Shown here in pieces: positions 1 through 6,053 of a stretch of 6,053 nt of DNA; position 1 is the stretch's first letter, and every line of letters begins with the position of its first letter. This stretch comes from Candidatus Thorarchaeota archaeon. GTDB lineage: Archaea > Asgardarchaeota > Thorarchaeia > Thorarchaeales > Thorarchaeaceae. Location of the stretch: positions 1-6,053 of the forward strand of contig JAEORI010000343.1 of the NCBI GenBank assembly GCA_016840965.1, in the 5' to 3' direction. The notes under the pieces are model-generated. The model was not told the DNA's origin, searched no databases, and saw only the letters and a list, made by a program, of their open reading frames with translations. Both the position numbers and the translations under genes were made by a program.

Positions 1-20
1 CACGAAAGGTACAAGATTCA

Positions 21-30
21 TTATTAAATT
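21..30 (+). promoter_or_regulatory. Possible archaeal TATA box upstream of the GTPase gene
   Basis: The AT-only stretch TTATTAAATT lies in the leader before the GTPase gene. Archaeal TATA boxes are AT-rich octamers about 25 bp before the transcription start, so this one would give a transcript starting near position 50, with a leader of about 90 nt before the preferred start codon at 142. There is no clear purine-rich BRE directly upstream. A second AT-rich stretch near 74-80 could serve instead. The rest of 1-141 holds no gene I can support. This is a weak call from base composition and position only. Confidence 0.25.
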
Positions 31-128
31 ACCAAATAGTTGCTAGAAGTAGTACTCTTACGAGATAAATGCCAAGTAATATTCCCAGAATGGTTAAATC
101 GCTGGAATGTCCACCACCTTCAAACAAA

Positions 129-135
129 GGAAGGG
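129..135 (+). promoter_or_regulatory. Weak Shine-Dalgarno-like site supporting the TTG start at 142
   Basis: GGAAGGG lies 6 nt before TTG 142-144. It only partly matches the archaeal consensus GGAGGTGAT, whereas nuoM and nuoN in this window have near-perfect sites. It matters because it favours TTG 142 over the alternatives: ATG 175 has no purine-rich site at normal distance, and TTG 40 has none close upstream. Confidence 0.35.
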
Positions 136-141
136 TATCTA

Positions 142-690
142 TTGGTAGAAGAAGGTCCCAGTTATGTACTAAAAATGGTTGCACTTGGGGACGGGGCAGT
201 AGGTAAAACAAGCTGTATCATGCGTTATACAGAGAATAGTTTTGGAGAGTCGTATAAAGCAACAATCGGGACCAACATCGCTGTGAAAAATGTAGAGATT
301 GAGCTTCACCCTGGGGAGATATCAAAAGCCCAAATCGTTCTATGGGATCTTGCAGGACAACCTACTTACAAAGACCTTCGCTCAAGATATATGGTAGGAG
401 CAGCGATTGCATTTATTGTGTATGATGTTACGAGACCACCAACATTTCTCAATGTGGCTGATTGGTATGACAATTTCGTCAAGGTATCTCCAGATGCTGT
501 TGTAATTCTTGTGGCAAACAAAGTTGATAGAGAAGATCGATTGGTTCCTACAGAGGCAGGGGAGATGTTTAGTAGCTGGAGAAAGATTGACTACATTGAA
601 ACCTCTGCAAAAACAGGCGAGAATATTGAAATGATGTTTGCGAAATGTGTCGAAATCGCAATTCGTAAAGAAGAGGGTGAACTCGGCTAA
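142..690 (+). CDS. Ras/Rab-family small GTP-binding protein
   Basis: This is a single-domain small GTPase of the Ras superfamily, closest in feel to Rab/Ras: a molecular switch that binds GTP and hydrolyses it to GDP. From a TTG start at 142 it is 182 aa, normal for the family. All five G motifs are visible: P-loop GDGAVGKT at 16-23, switch I Thr41 in YKATIGT, WDLAGQ at 68-73 with the catalytic Gln73, NKVD at 126-129 giving guanine specificity, and ETSAK at 153-157. A Rab-like stretch (YMVGAAIAFIVYDVT) follows switch II. The C-terminus is short and charged, ending EEGELG, with no CaaX or CC prenylation signal, so membrane attachment by a lipid is not indicated. The start is uncertain. The frame opens after a TAG at 37-39, so TTG 40 (216 aa) is possible. 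ATG 175 would cut into the first beta strand just before the P-loop. Many such genes per genome are characteristic of Asgard archaea. The gene converges on nuoN; its effector and regulators are unknown. Confidence 0.93.
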   Translation: MVEEGPSYVLKMVALGDGAVGKTSCIMRYTENSFGESYKATIGTNIAVKNVEIELHPGEISKAQIVLWDLAGQPTYKDLRSRYMVGAAIAFIVYDVTRPPTFLNVADWYDNFVKVSPDAVVILVANKVDREDRLVPTEAGEMFSSWRKIDYIETSAKTGENIEMMFAKCVEIAIRKEEGELG

Positions 691-714
691 GAGTATTAGC
701 CAAGTTTACGAATT
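660..714. terminator. Nested inverted repeat at the convergent GTPase/nuoN 3' ends, possible bidirectional terminator
   Basis: Two inverted repeats are nested here. The outer arms are perfect 10-mers: AATTCGTAAA at 660-669 and TTTACGAATT at 705-714. Directly inside the 3' outer arm sits a hairpin: GGCTAA (685-690, containing the GTPase stop codon) pairs with TTAGCC (696-701) around a 5-nt GAGTA loop, extended by two pairs (682-683 with 703-704) past one mismatch. The structure covers the last codons of the GTPase and most of the 34-bp gap before the nuoN stop at 725-727. Being symmetric, it could fold in transcripts from both sides. Archaeal termination usually relies on T-runs, and none is prominent here, so a role in termination or 3'-end protection is an inference. 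Confidence 0.45.
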
Positions 715-724
715 ATTAGTGTAC

Positions 725-2272
725 CTAAGGCAGCACTGGTACTGCATCAAATGCATAGTCTAGAATTACACTTGGAAAGATAAACAGTGTAATAATTGCT
801 ATGACACAGATAGCAACCGCTGCAAAAGGAATGGCGGGTATATTGATTCTCGAATCATTCGGTGCCTCCATCATATATGAGTACCTCAAGACTCTCAAAT
901 AGTAACCAAGCGAGAAGACTGAGTTCAATAGGCCGATGAGCGCAAGCCACCACATGCCTGCTAGTACAGCACTCTGGAAAAGAATCAATTTCGACCAGAA
1001 TCCAACTGTAAGAGGCATTCCAGCTAGTGAAAGCATTAGGATGGCAAAAAGTCCTGCAGCTAATGGCGAACGTTTACCAAGTCCTGCAAGGTCGTCATAT
1101 GTAATTCTTTTTGACAACTTAATTGAGAGTGCCCAGATAAGAATGAAAGCTGAAGTCTTCATCAAGGCATGAGTAAAGGCATGGAATAATGCAGCACCAA
1201 CACCTAAATTGTATGCAGCTGGAATCGCTGGATCTGCTGCTGCGATACCTATGAAGAGATATCCCATCATGGCTATGCTACTATACGCTAGCATCCTGAT
1301 GATATCTCTCTGAGCAAGAGCCAATACATTTCCAATAACCATGGTTAGAATGGCTACTCCAACAATAAGGAACGTCCATTGGGTTTGAGCTGCAACGAAT
1401 CCGATTACAAGAATTCGCATCAATGCTCCAACACCTGTTTTCTTAGAGCCGCCCGCCAGATATGCAGTAACGCTTCCATCCGCACTTGCATATGCATCCG
1501 GTACCCATTGCCATCCAGGGAAGATACCAACCTTGAAACCAAAAGACACAATGAACAATACTACAGCTAATAGAATAGTGTAAGTAGCATTTGGAGTTGT
1601 GGCAAACATCCCCCAGGCATTCTCAACCGCAATTGCAACTTCAGAAAGATTAGTTGTCCCAGTGACTCCATATATCAAAGCAATTCCAAAAATCATCAAC
1701 ATTGTAGCAAGAAGTCCCATGACGAAATATTTTGTTGCTCCATCAATGGCTTCTCGTGTAGGCCCGAGTGCAACGAGAATGTATGTGGGCGTCGACATCA
1801 ATTCCCAAGCCAAGAATAGACCGACCAAATCTGTTGCCATCACAACCCAAATCGCTCCAGCAAAGGAAATCAATAGCATGAAATTGTATGGGCCTTTATC
1901 ACCGCCGTAAAGGGTGGAAGACATTAAGACAAGAAAAGCAACGATGAGAATAATGTAGATGAAGAAATCAGCCATTGGATCTCGTACGAATTGACCGAAT
2001 GAAAATCCGCCTTCACCAATTAGAGCAACGACCACTGGATCAATTGGGTTGAGAATAACCATTTCAATTCCAGCCAGTAATACACCAATAAAGCTTAGAC
2101 TCAGCGGATTGAAACGAATACCTACAACTAAAGTTATGATTGCAAAAAGAACTAGTGTCAATGCTGGAAGAGACATAATCCAACCAGGGGGTATAACGGA
2201 GAGTAAAAGGTCCCGGACAGGGGACAAAATCCCTCGTAGAACATCTGCTATTTGGTCTAGTTGAAGTAGCAT
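725..2272 (-). CDS. nuoN: NADH-quinone oxidoreductase (complex I / Fpo-like) subunit N, proton-pumping membrane subunit
   Basis: This 515-aa polytopic protein (about 14 predicted membrane helices) is one of three Mrp-antiporter-like pumps in the membrane arm of complex I. NuoN identity rests on the TM5-TM6 region (LAWELMS, then ATKYF followed by GIALIYGVTGTTNL), which is diagnostic for N, and on its place last after L and M. Key charges are kept: Glu157 (TM5), Lys181, Lys247 (GFKVGIFPG, TM7), Lys277 (GSKKTG, TM8), and His364, His368 and Lys372 (FHAFTHALMKTSAF, TM12). The TM7-TM8 link departs from the usual pattern: PGWQWVPDAYASADG keeps the Pro-Asp but lacks the common His before Trp and the GAP turn. 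The first 33 residues form an extra, partly amphipathic N-terminal extension before TM1. Starting at Met33 would remove it, but ATG 2272 has an excellent SD and a one-base overlap with nuoM, so the long form is preferred. The stop is TAG. The gene ends the operon and converges on the GTPase gene. Confidence 0.93.
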   Translation of the reverse strand: MLLQLDQIADVLRGILSPVRDLLLSVIPPGWIMSLPALTLVLFAIITLVVGIRFNPLSLSFIGVLLAGIEMVILNPIDPVVVALIGEGGFSFGQFVRDPMADFFIYIILIVAFLVLMSSTLYGGDKGPYNFMLLISFAGAIWVVMATDLVGLFLAWELMSTPTYILVALGPTREAIDGATKYFVMGLLATMLMIFGIALIYGVTGTTNLSEVAIAVENAWGMFATTPNATYTILLAVVLFIVSFGFKVGIFPGWQWVPDAYASADGSVTAYLAGGSKKTGVGALMRILVIGFVAAQTQWTFLIVGVAILTMVIGNVLALAQRDIIRMLAYSSIAMMGYLFIGIAAADPAIPAAYNLGVGAALFHAFTHALMKTSAFILIWALSIKLSKRITYDDLAGLGKRSPLAAGLFAILMLSLAGMPLTVGFWSKLILFQSAVLAGMWWLALIGLLNSVFSLGYYLRVLRYSYMMEAPNDSRINIPAIPFAAVAICVIAIITLFIFPSVILDYAFDAVPVLP

Positions 2273-3888
2273 TAAGGTCCAACACCTCCAATAATAAATG
2301 TGACAACAGATTGAGTGAAGCTTAGAACTAAGTCAGGCCAGACACCCAGAAGGATGACTGGAATTAACATCAGGATTGGAGCTATGAGATCACTCAATGG
2401 TGCTTCTGTTACCTCTTTTTCTGGATCTGGATCACTGAAGACTATTCGGTTCAACATCCAAAGGATATAGCCTACTGTGATGAAAATCCCAAATGTGATG
2501 ATTGCTGACCAGAGGTAGATAACCACTGAGCCAAAGATGACCAGAGCTTCTGCTATGAAACCACTGAATCCTGGTAAACCAAAGGCTGCGAAAGATGCCA
2601 GAATCAATATAGCTGAGAGCTTTGGTGCTTTAGTCATGAGACCCTTGATGTCTGGAAGTTCACGCGTTCCTGCAGAGTATTTGAGTTGTCCAGCCATAAT
2701 AAACATGATAGAGATTATCGTTCCATGGCTGAACATCATGAATATTGAGCCTTGAAGCGCTAGATTGGCAGCATTAATGTAGCCAATGTTCTCTGCGACA
2801 AGGGGATCAAGCCCAATTCCAAATGCAGCTACTGCTACACCAAGCAATACCCAAGACATGTGGTTAATCGAAGTGTAGGCAACGAGACTCTTGAGGTCAG
2901 TCTGAGCCATTGCTGTGAATGCGGCATAGATACAAGTGAAGATAGCCAAAGCAGCGAATGGGATACTCAATCTCGAAAATGCACTTGGAACCAGCCAAAG
3001 CCCCAGACGAATGAATGTATAACCACCCATCTTCAGTAAGATCCCAGCGAGTATCACTGAACCGGGTGTTGGAGCCTTCACATGAGCCCATGGAAGCCAG
3101 TTATGAAGAGGCCAAACAGGAAGCTTAACACCTGCACCCATGAAGATTGCTAGAGCGAAGCCAATCTGGACCATAGGAGCAAGAGATGGCAATATCGTTC
3201 TAAGACCTTCAGTTCCACCAGGAATTTCAATGAGAGCGAAGGTGTAGATTCCGGATGCTTCTCCTGCTACTAGATACATCACAAAGAAAGCAACCAACAT
3301 TACTGCTGAGCCAAGATGCGTATAAATGAAGAATTTCACAGCTGCATGTTCGCAACCTTCTTCGCCCCAGCGTCCAATGATAAAGAACATCGGAATCAGA
3401 ACCAATTCCCAAAATATGAAGCATCCAATCAAATCCAATGACATGAACACGCCCATAAGTCCTGTCTGAAGAAGGAGGAAAAGGGAGTAATAGAATCCTT
3501 CAGATTTGTGAATGTGGTTCGAGTTAATAGCAGCGATGAAGACAACAAGATTAGACAAGAGAATCATTATTGCAGATAGTCCATCAACACCAACAATAAA
3601 CTGGAAAACTGTTTCAGGCGTACCAATTGGAATAGTGCCCATCACAAAACTGTTGACGAATTGCATTCCAGCATCAGTTGCACTAGATATTATTTCACTT
3701 GTATCAACAGCGAGAACGAGAAGTAGTGAAAATACTAGTTCAAGAGTAGTAACTATGAGAGTAATAACTCGAGCACCTTTACCTGCAAAGTACGCAACTA
3801 GTGCAGCAAGAAGGGGTAGAATAAGCATGAATCCAAGTGGCCCGAAAGGTAGCGAGTTCAAGATATTAAAGGCAAAGTCAAACTGCAT
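2272..3888 (-). CDS. nuoM: NADH-quinone oxidoreductase (complex I / Fpo-like) subunit M, proton-pumping membrane subunit
   Basis: This 538-aa membrane protein (about 14 helices) is the middle antiporter-like pump of complex I. Family landmarks are clear: FWELVLIPMFFIIGRWG with Glu161 on TM5, GVKLPVWPLHNWLP with Lys255 on TM7, PGSVILAGILLKMGGY with Lys286 on TM8, the TSINHMSWVLLG stretch with His343, FMMFSHGTIISIMFIMAG with His388, and LPGFSGFIAEALVIFG with Glu447 on TM12. These match the charged residues known to matter for pumping in E. coli NuoM (Glu144, Lys234, Lys265, Glu407). The length fits the family. An oddity is LPWAHVKAPT at 265-274: the nearly universal Asp of LPDAH is Trp267, and the following position, often Glu, is Lys271. 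ATG 3888 is one base after the nuoL stop and has a good SD. The TAA stop overlaps the nuoN ATG by one base. The order L-M-N is the standard one for bacterial and archaeal complex I operons. Confidence 0.94.
   Translation of the reverse strand: MQFDFAFNILNSLPFGPLGFMLILPLLAALVAYFAGKGARVITLIVTTLELVFSLLLVLAVDTSEIISSATDAGMQFVNSFVMGTIPIGTPETVFQFIVGVDGLSAIMILLSNLVVFIAAINSNHIHKSEGFYYSLFLLLQTGLMGVFMSLDLIGCFIFWELVLIPMFFIIGRWGEEGCEHAAVKFFIYTHLGSAVMLVAFFVMYLVAGEASGIYTFALIEIPGGTEGLRTILPSLAPMVQIGFALAIFMGAGVKLPVWPLHNWLPWAHVKAPTPGSVILAGILLKMGGYTFIRLGLWLVPSAFSRLSIPFAALAIFTCIYAAFTAMAQTDLKSLVAYTSINHMSWVLLGVAVAAFGIGLDPLVAENIGYINAANLALQGSIFMMFSHGTIISIMFIMAGQLKYSAGTRELPDIKGLMTKAPKLSAILILASFAAFGLPGFSGFIAEALVIFGSVVIYLWSAIITFGIFITVGYILWMLNRIVFSDPDPEKEVTEAPLSDLIAPILMLIPVILLGVWPDLVLSFTQSVVTFIIGGVGP
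2283..2289 (-). promoter_or_regulatory. Strong Shine-Dalgarno site for nuoN inside the end of nuoM
   Basis: On the minus strand this reads GGAGGTG, a 7-base match to the archaeal anti-SD, 10 nt before the nuoN ATG. It lies within the last codons of nuoM (the GGVGP end). Together with the TAATG overlap it indicates re-initiation or coupled translation, and it decides the nuoN start. Confidence 0.75.
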
Positions 3889-3889
3889 T

Positions 3890-6053
3890 TTATATCACTC
3901 CCAAGGTTACCAGTGTGAGAATAATCAGTATTCCAATACCGAACATTACAACGCTGACATAGTCGTTAATTCGTCCAGTCTGAGATCCAGCCAATCCGGC
4001 TTCGGAAGCTTTTACACTCTCAGTTGATATTCCCTCAGCAAATCCGTCAACAACATTGTCATCGAACCAACGCACCTTTGTTGATATGGATATCGCGGCA
4101 TCTGCTGATTTGAAGTCGATTCCATCAATGATTTTATCATCAATTTGAACACGATACATGGCTGCAAAGTTCAGGAACTTTCTCAGAATCCAATGGTATC
4201 CTTCATTGATGTACCATCTGTGTTTTAGAAAGTTGTAGGCTTTCCGTCTAATTCCTGTCTCACCGATAATATTGTTCTGTCTGTCTGCATTCTTGATGTA
4301 TATGATGTAGCCTGGAATGCCACCCATAGCAAGTGCACCCAGTGTGATTATGAATGGTGGAAGGCCTTCAGGACTGAACTTGGCACTAATCATATGACTC
4401 AGAATGTAGTCCCAAGAATGGGTATCATTGATTGCGATTTGTTGAATGAATGGAAACACCACGAATGCAATTATTGTGAAAGCAGCTAGAATATACAAAG
4501 GAACCATCATGGCAGGACCCGGATCATGTGGAGTCTGATGATGATCATCATGATGTTCTTCTGCATCATGCTCTTCACCTTCCTCATCATGAGTGTCATG
4601 AGATTCATCAGAATCATCAAATTCATGAGATTCGTGAGATTCGTGAGAGTCATGTTGGGATGGACCATAGAATGTTATACCCATTAATCTGAAGCTGTAG
4701 AAAATGGTACATGCAGCTGCCAATACAGCAAAGAAGAACAGCATCCATCCTAGTGGGTTTGTCCAGTGGGCAGCCAACTCATATGTGTACTCTATAATCG
4801 AATCTTTCGACCAGAATCCAGAAAATGGTGGAATACCAGCCAAAGCTAGCACGCCTATCCACATCACGATGAATGTCTTTCGCATATGTTTACGGAGTCC
4901 ACCCATCTTTGAGATATACTTCGTGTGAACAGCATGAATGACCCCGCCAGAAGCAAGGAACAAGAGAGCCTTGAAAGCTCCATGTGCAACAACATGAAGA
5001 ACACTACTTAGGTAAGCTTGATCGTAGTCAAGGTGATTGGCTTGGAGAAGACCTCCCACACCAAGTGCGAGCATCATATAGCCAAGTTGAGATAGTGTCG
5101 AGAAGGCAAGGATTTGCTTCAGTTCATTTGAAACCATCCCCATGGTTGCGGTCATTAATGCAGTAATGCCGCCAATTATAGCTACTATGATGAAGAATGT
5201 GAATGCAGCTTCAAACCCGATTATTTGCGCGGGGGTGAATTCAAAACCACCTGGTCCGATCTCTGCATGGACACCTGATGCACTGACAATTGTAACTAGG
5301 AATCGTGCAGTGATGTAGACACCAGCCTTGACCATTGTTGCCGCATGGATTAGCGCTGATACAGAAGTAGGACCGGCCATGGCTTCTGGCAACCAGACTT
5401 GAAGAGGTGCTTGTCCAGACTTTCCAATTGCACCCATGAAGATGAGAAGGAGTGCAGGAAGAAGCAGTCCAGTTGCAGCCATGTTGTCCCACCAACCACC
5501 ATTTACAGGCTCTGCAATTTCAGTGAACAAAAATGACTGTGTGAACATCCAGAGGAGGAGGATGCCACCAAGCATGAACGCGTCGCCTATCCTTGTGACA
5601 ATGAATGCTTTTGTGCCACAGTAGCTGTTGTATGCACCCTCGGTTTCAAACTGGAGTAAGGGATTTGTCTGCTCATATCCAGTCGGGTCTTCTTCTGGCG
5701 GGTTTCGCTTGTCGTTCCAGAATCCTATCAAGCCATAGGAACAGAAGCCCATTATTTCCCAACCAATAAACGCAATCAGCAGGTTATTGCTCAGGACCAG
5801 CGTGAGCATTCCGCCACCAAACGCAAGCATCAAGAAGAAGAACCGACTGCGGTCTCCTTCATGGGCCATGTACTCTGTGCTGTATACGTAGATGAGGAAA
5901 CAGAGGGTACTTGCCAGAACAGCCATAATGACTGATAACGGGTCAAGAAGAACGCTGAACTCCAATCCTAGGGCGGCTATCCATACCCACGAGGTATTTT
6001 CAGTCATCCCAATGTCAGAAAGGAGTGACCAGCAAAGAATCATCGTAATGCCG
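3890..6053 (-). CDS. nuoL: NADH-quinone oxidoreductase (complex I / Fpo-like) subunit L, distal proton-pumping subunit, 5' partial
   Basis: This is the distal antiporter-like pump of complex I, with the long lateral helix that braces the membrane arm. The reading frame stays open to the right edge. The first in-frame ATG (6043) is not the true start, since TM1 and part of TM2 are missing; numbering here counts from that Met (717 aa). Landmarks: LLDPLSVIM at 32-40, GWEIMGFCSYGLIGFW with Glu96 (TM5), TRIGD with Asp154, GAIGKSGQAPLQVWLP with Lys208 (TM7), SALIHAATMVKAGVY with His232 and Lys239 (TM8), HVVAHGAFKALLFL with His354 and Lys358, and PPFSGFWSKD with Lys413-Asp414 (TM12). The lateral-helix region runs roughly 600-690, followed by a last membrane helix at about 694-716. 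Oddities: an insert of about 25 residues at 113-141 between TM5 and TM6, a His/Asp/Glu-rich insert at 464-507, and two copies of a DDxxxDG motif near 635-641 and 661-667. The usual DAMEGPT is EAMAGPT here. The stop TAA lies one base before nuoM. Confidence 0.95.
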   Translation of the reverse strand, partial: GITMILCWSLLSDIGMTENTSWVWIAALGLEFSVLLDPLSVIMAVLASTLCFLIYVYSTEYMAHEGDRSRFFFLMLAFGGGMLTLVLSNNLLIAFIGWEIMGFCSYGLIGFWNDKRNPPEEDPTGYEQTNPLLQFETEGAYNSYCGTKAFIVTRIGDAFMLGGILLLWMFTQSFLFTEIAEPVNGGWWDNMAATGLLLPALLLIFMGAIGKSGQAPLQVWLPEAMAGPTSVSALIHAATMVKAGVYITARFLVTIVSASGVHAEIGPGGFEFTPAQIIGFEAAFTFFIIVAIIGGITALMTATMGMVSNELKQILAFSTLSQLGYMMLALGVGGLLQANHLDYDQAYLSSVLHVVAHGAFKALLFLASGGVIHAVHTKYISKMGGLRKHMRKTFIVMWIGVLALAGIPPFSGFWSKDSIIEYTYELAAHWTNPLGWMLFFFAVLAAACTIFYSFRLMGITFYGPSQHDSHESHESHEFDDSDESHDTHDEEGEEHDAEEHHDDHHQTPHDPGPAMMVPLYILAAFTIIAFVVFPFIQQIAINDTHSWDYILSHMISAKFSPEGLPPFIITLGALAMGGIPGYIIYIKNADRQNNIIGETGIRRKAYNFLKHRWYINEGYHWILRKFLNFAAMYRVQIDDKIIDGIDFKSADAAISISTKVRWFDDNVVDGFAEGISTESVKASEAGLAGSQTGRINDYVSVVMFGIGILIILTLVTLGVI
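3894..3902 (-). promoter_or_regulatory. Strong Shine-Dalgarno site for nuoM inside the end of nuoL
   Basis: On the minus strand this reads GGGAGTGAT, one base away from a full match to GGAGGTGAT-type sites, 5 nt before the nuoM ATG. It is embedded in the last codons of nuoL (LGVI, then the stop), so nuoM translation is probably coupled to nuoL. Confidence 0.7.
4523..4654 (-). other. His/Asp/Glu-rich loop insert in NuoL
   Basis: NuoL residues 464-507 contain 12 His and 20 Asp/Glu among 44 residues, in motifs such as HDSHESHESHE and EEHHDDHH. The block sits exactly between FYG, the end of TM13, and HDPGPAMMVPL, which matches the usual start of TM14, so it is an insertion into a loop that is short in most NuoL proteins. 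By the known NuoL topology (lateral helix on the cytoplasmic side between TM15 and TM16), the TM13-TM14 loop faces the cytoplasm. The composition resembles metal-binding loops of zinc transporters. Metal binding is an inference. Confidence 0.8.
4621..4650. repeat. Short 9-bp tandem repeat within the NuoL His-rich loop
   Basis: On the plus strand the units ATTCATGAG, ATTCGTGAG and ATTCGTGAG follow one another at 4621-4647 and continue into a partial, degenerate unit. On the coding strand each unit encodes a repeated Ser-His-Glu triplet. Looser versions of the same unit (ATTCATCA, TCATGAG) recur leftwards to about 4580. This suggests that the loop grew by slippage or unequal exchange of a short repeat. 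Confidence 0.7.

Noticed and set aside
69..206. A 45-codon ATG open frame on the plus strand overlapping the GTPase start in another frame
   Set aside because: It overlaps the P-loop codons, has no SD, shows no motif, and has an unlikely composition; it does not help explain the leader.
29..211. A 60-codon hydrophobic open frame on the minus strand over the leader
   Set aside because: It overlaps the GTPase P-loop on the opposite strand and has no SD or recognisable family; hydrophobicity alone is not support.
1599..1910. A 103-codon open frame on the plus strand, antisense to nuoN
   Set aside because: Same reasoning: it is a shadow of the conserved NuoN frame, with no SD and no recognised motif.
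142..2272. GTPase and nuoN as parts of one functional operon or a new GTPase-gated respiratory system
   Set aside because: They are convergent, with a likely terminator between them, so they cannot share a transcript; nothing in the sequence links them functionally.
3512..4027. A 171-codon open frame on the plus strand, antisense to nuoM and the end of nuoL
   Set aside because: It runs across the nuoL/nuoM junction opposite strongly conserved coding sequence, has no recognisable domain, and its low-complexity polar content fits a mirror of membrane-protein codons.
4580..4650. Short tandem repeats considered as a CRISPR or regulatory iteron array
   Set aside because: The units are 9 bp without spacers, lie in frame inside nuoL, and are explained by the repeated Ser-His-Glu codons.

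Overview
The window (6,053 bp, roughly 40-45% GC by eye) looks like archaeal chromosome, most likely from an Asgard archaeon. Two things point there together. One is a complete eukaryote-like Ras/Rab-family small GTPase with all five G motifs. The other is a tightly packed, SD-led prokaryotic operon for the membrane arm of respiratory complex I. Heimdallarchaeia-type lineages are a natural guess because complex I-like genes have been described there, but the sequence does not settle the lineage.

Layout. Positions 1-141 are a short leader without a convincing gene. Positions 142-690 (+) encode the GTPase. Positions 691-724 are a 34-bp convergent junction, covered by a nested inverted repeat that starts inside the end of the GTPase gene. 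From 725 to the right edge everything is on the minus strand. In transcription order it is nuoL (6053 to 3890, 5' end outside the window), nuoM (3888 to 2272) and nuoN (2272 to 725), and nuoN is the last gene before the convergent junction. nuoL and nuoM are separated by one base. nuoM and nuoN share one base (TAATG). nuoM and nuoN each have a strong Shine-Dalgarno sequence inside the end of the preceding gene, so the three subunits are evidently co-transcribed and translationally coupled.

How they work together. NuoL, NuoM and NuoN are the three Mrp-antiporter-like proton-pumping subunits of complex I (or an archaeal Fpo/Fqo-like relative). They couple quinone or other carrier reduction in the peripheral arm to ion translocation. 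The electron-input subunits lie outside the window, so the electron donor (NADH, F420H2 or ferredoxin) cannot be told. The charged residues of the proton path are retained in all three. The GTPase is transcribed towards the operon from its own side and has no visible functional link to it.

The most unusual points are: a 44-residue His/Asp/Glu-rich insert in the TM13-TM14 loop of NuoL, partly built from 9-bp tandem repeats; replacement of the usual LPDAH motif by LPWAH in NuoM; and the nested inverted repeat at the convergent 3' ends. I see no RNA genes, mobile elements, CRISPR array or defence system, and no wholly new system.
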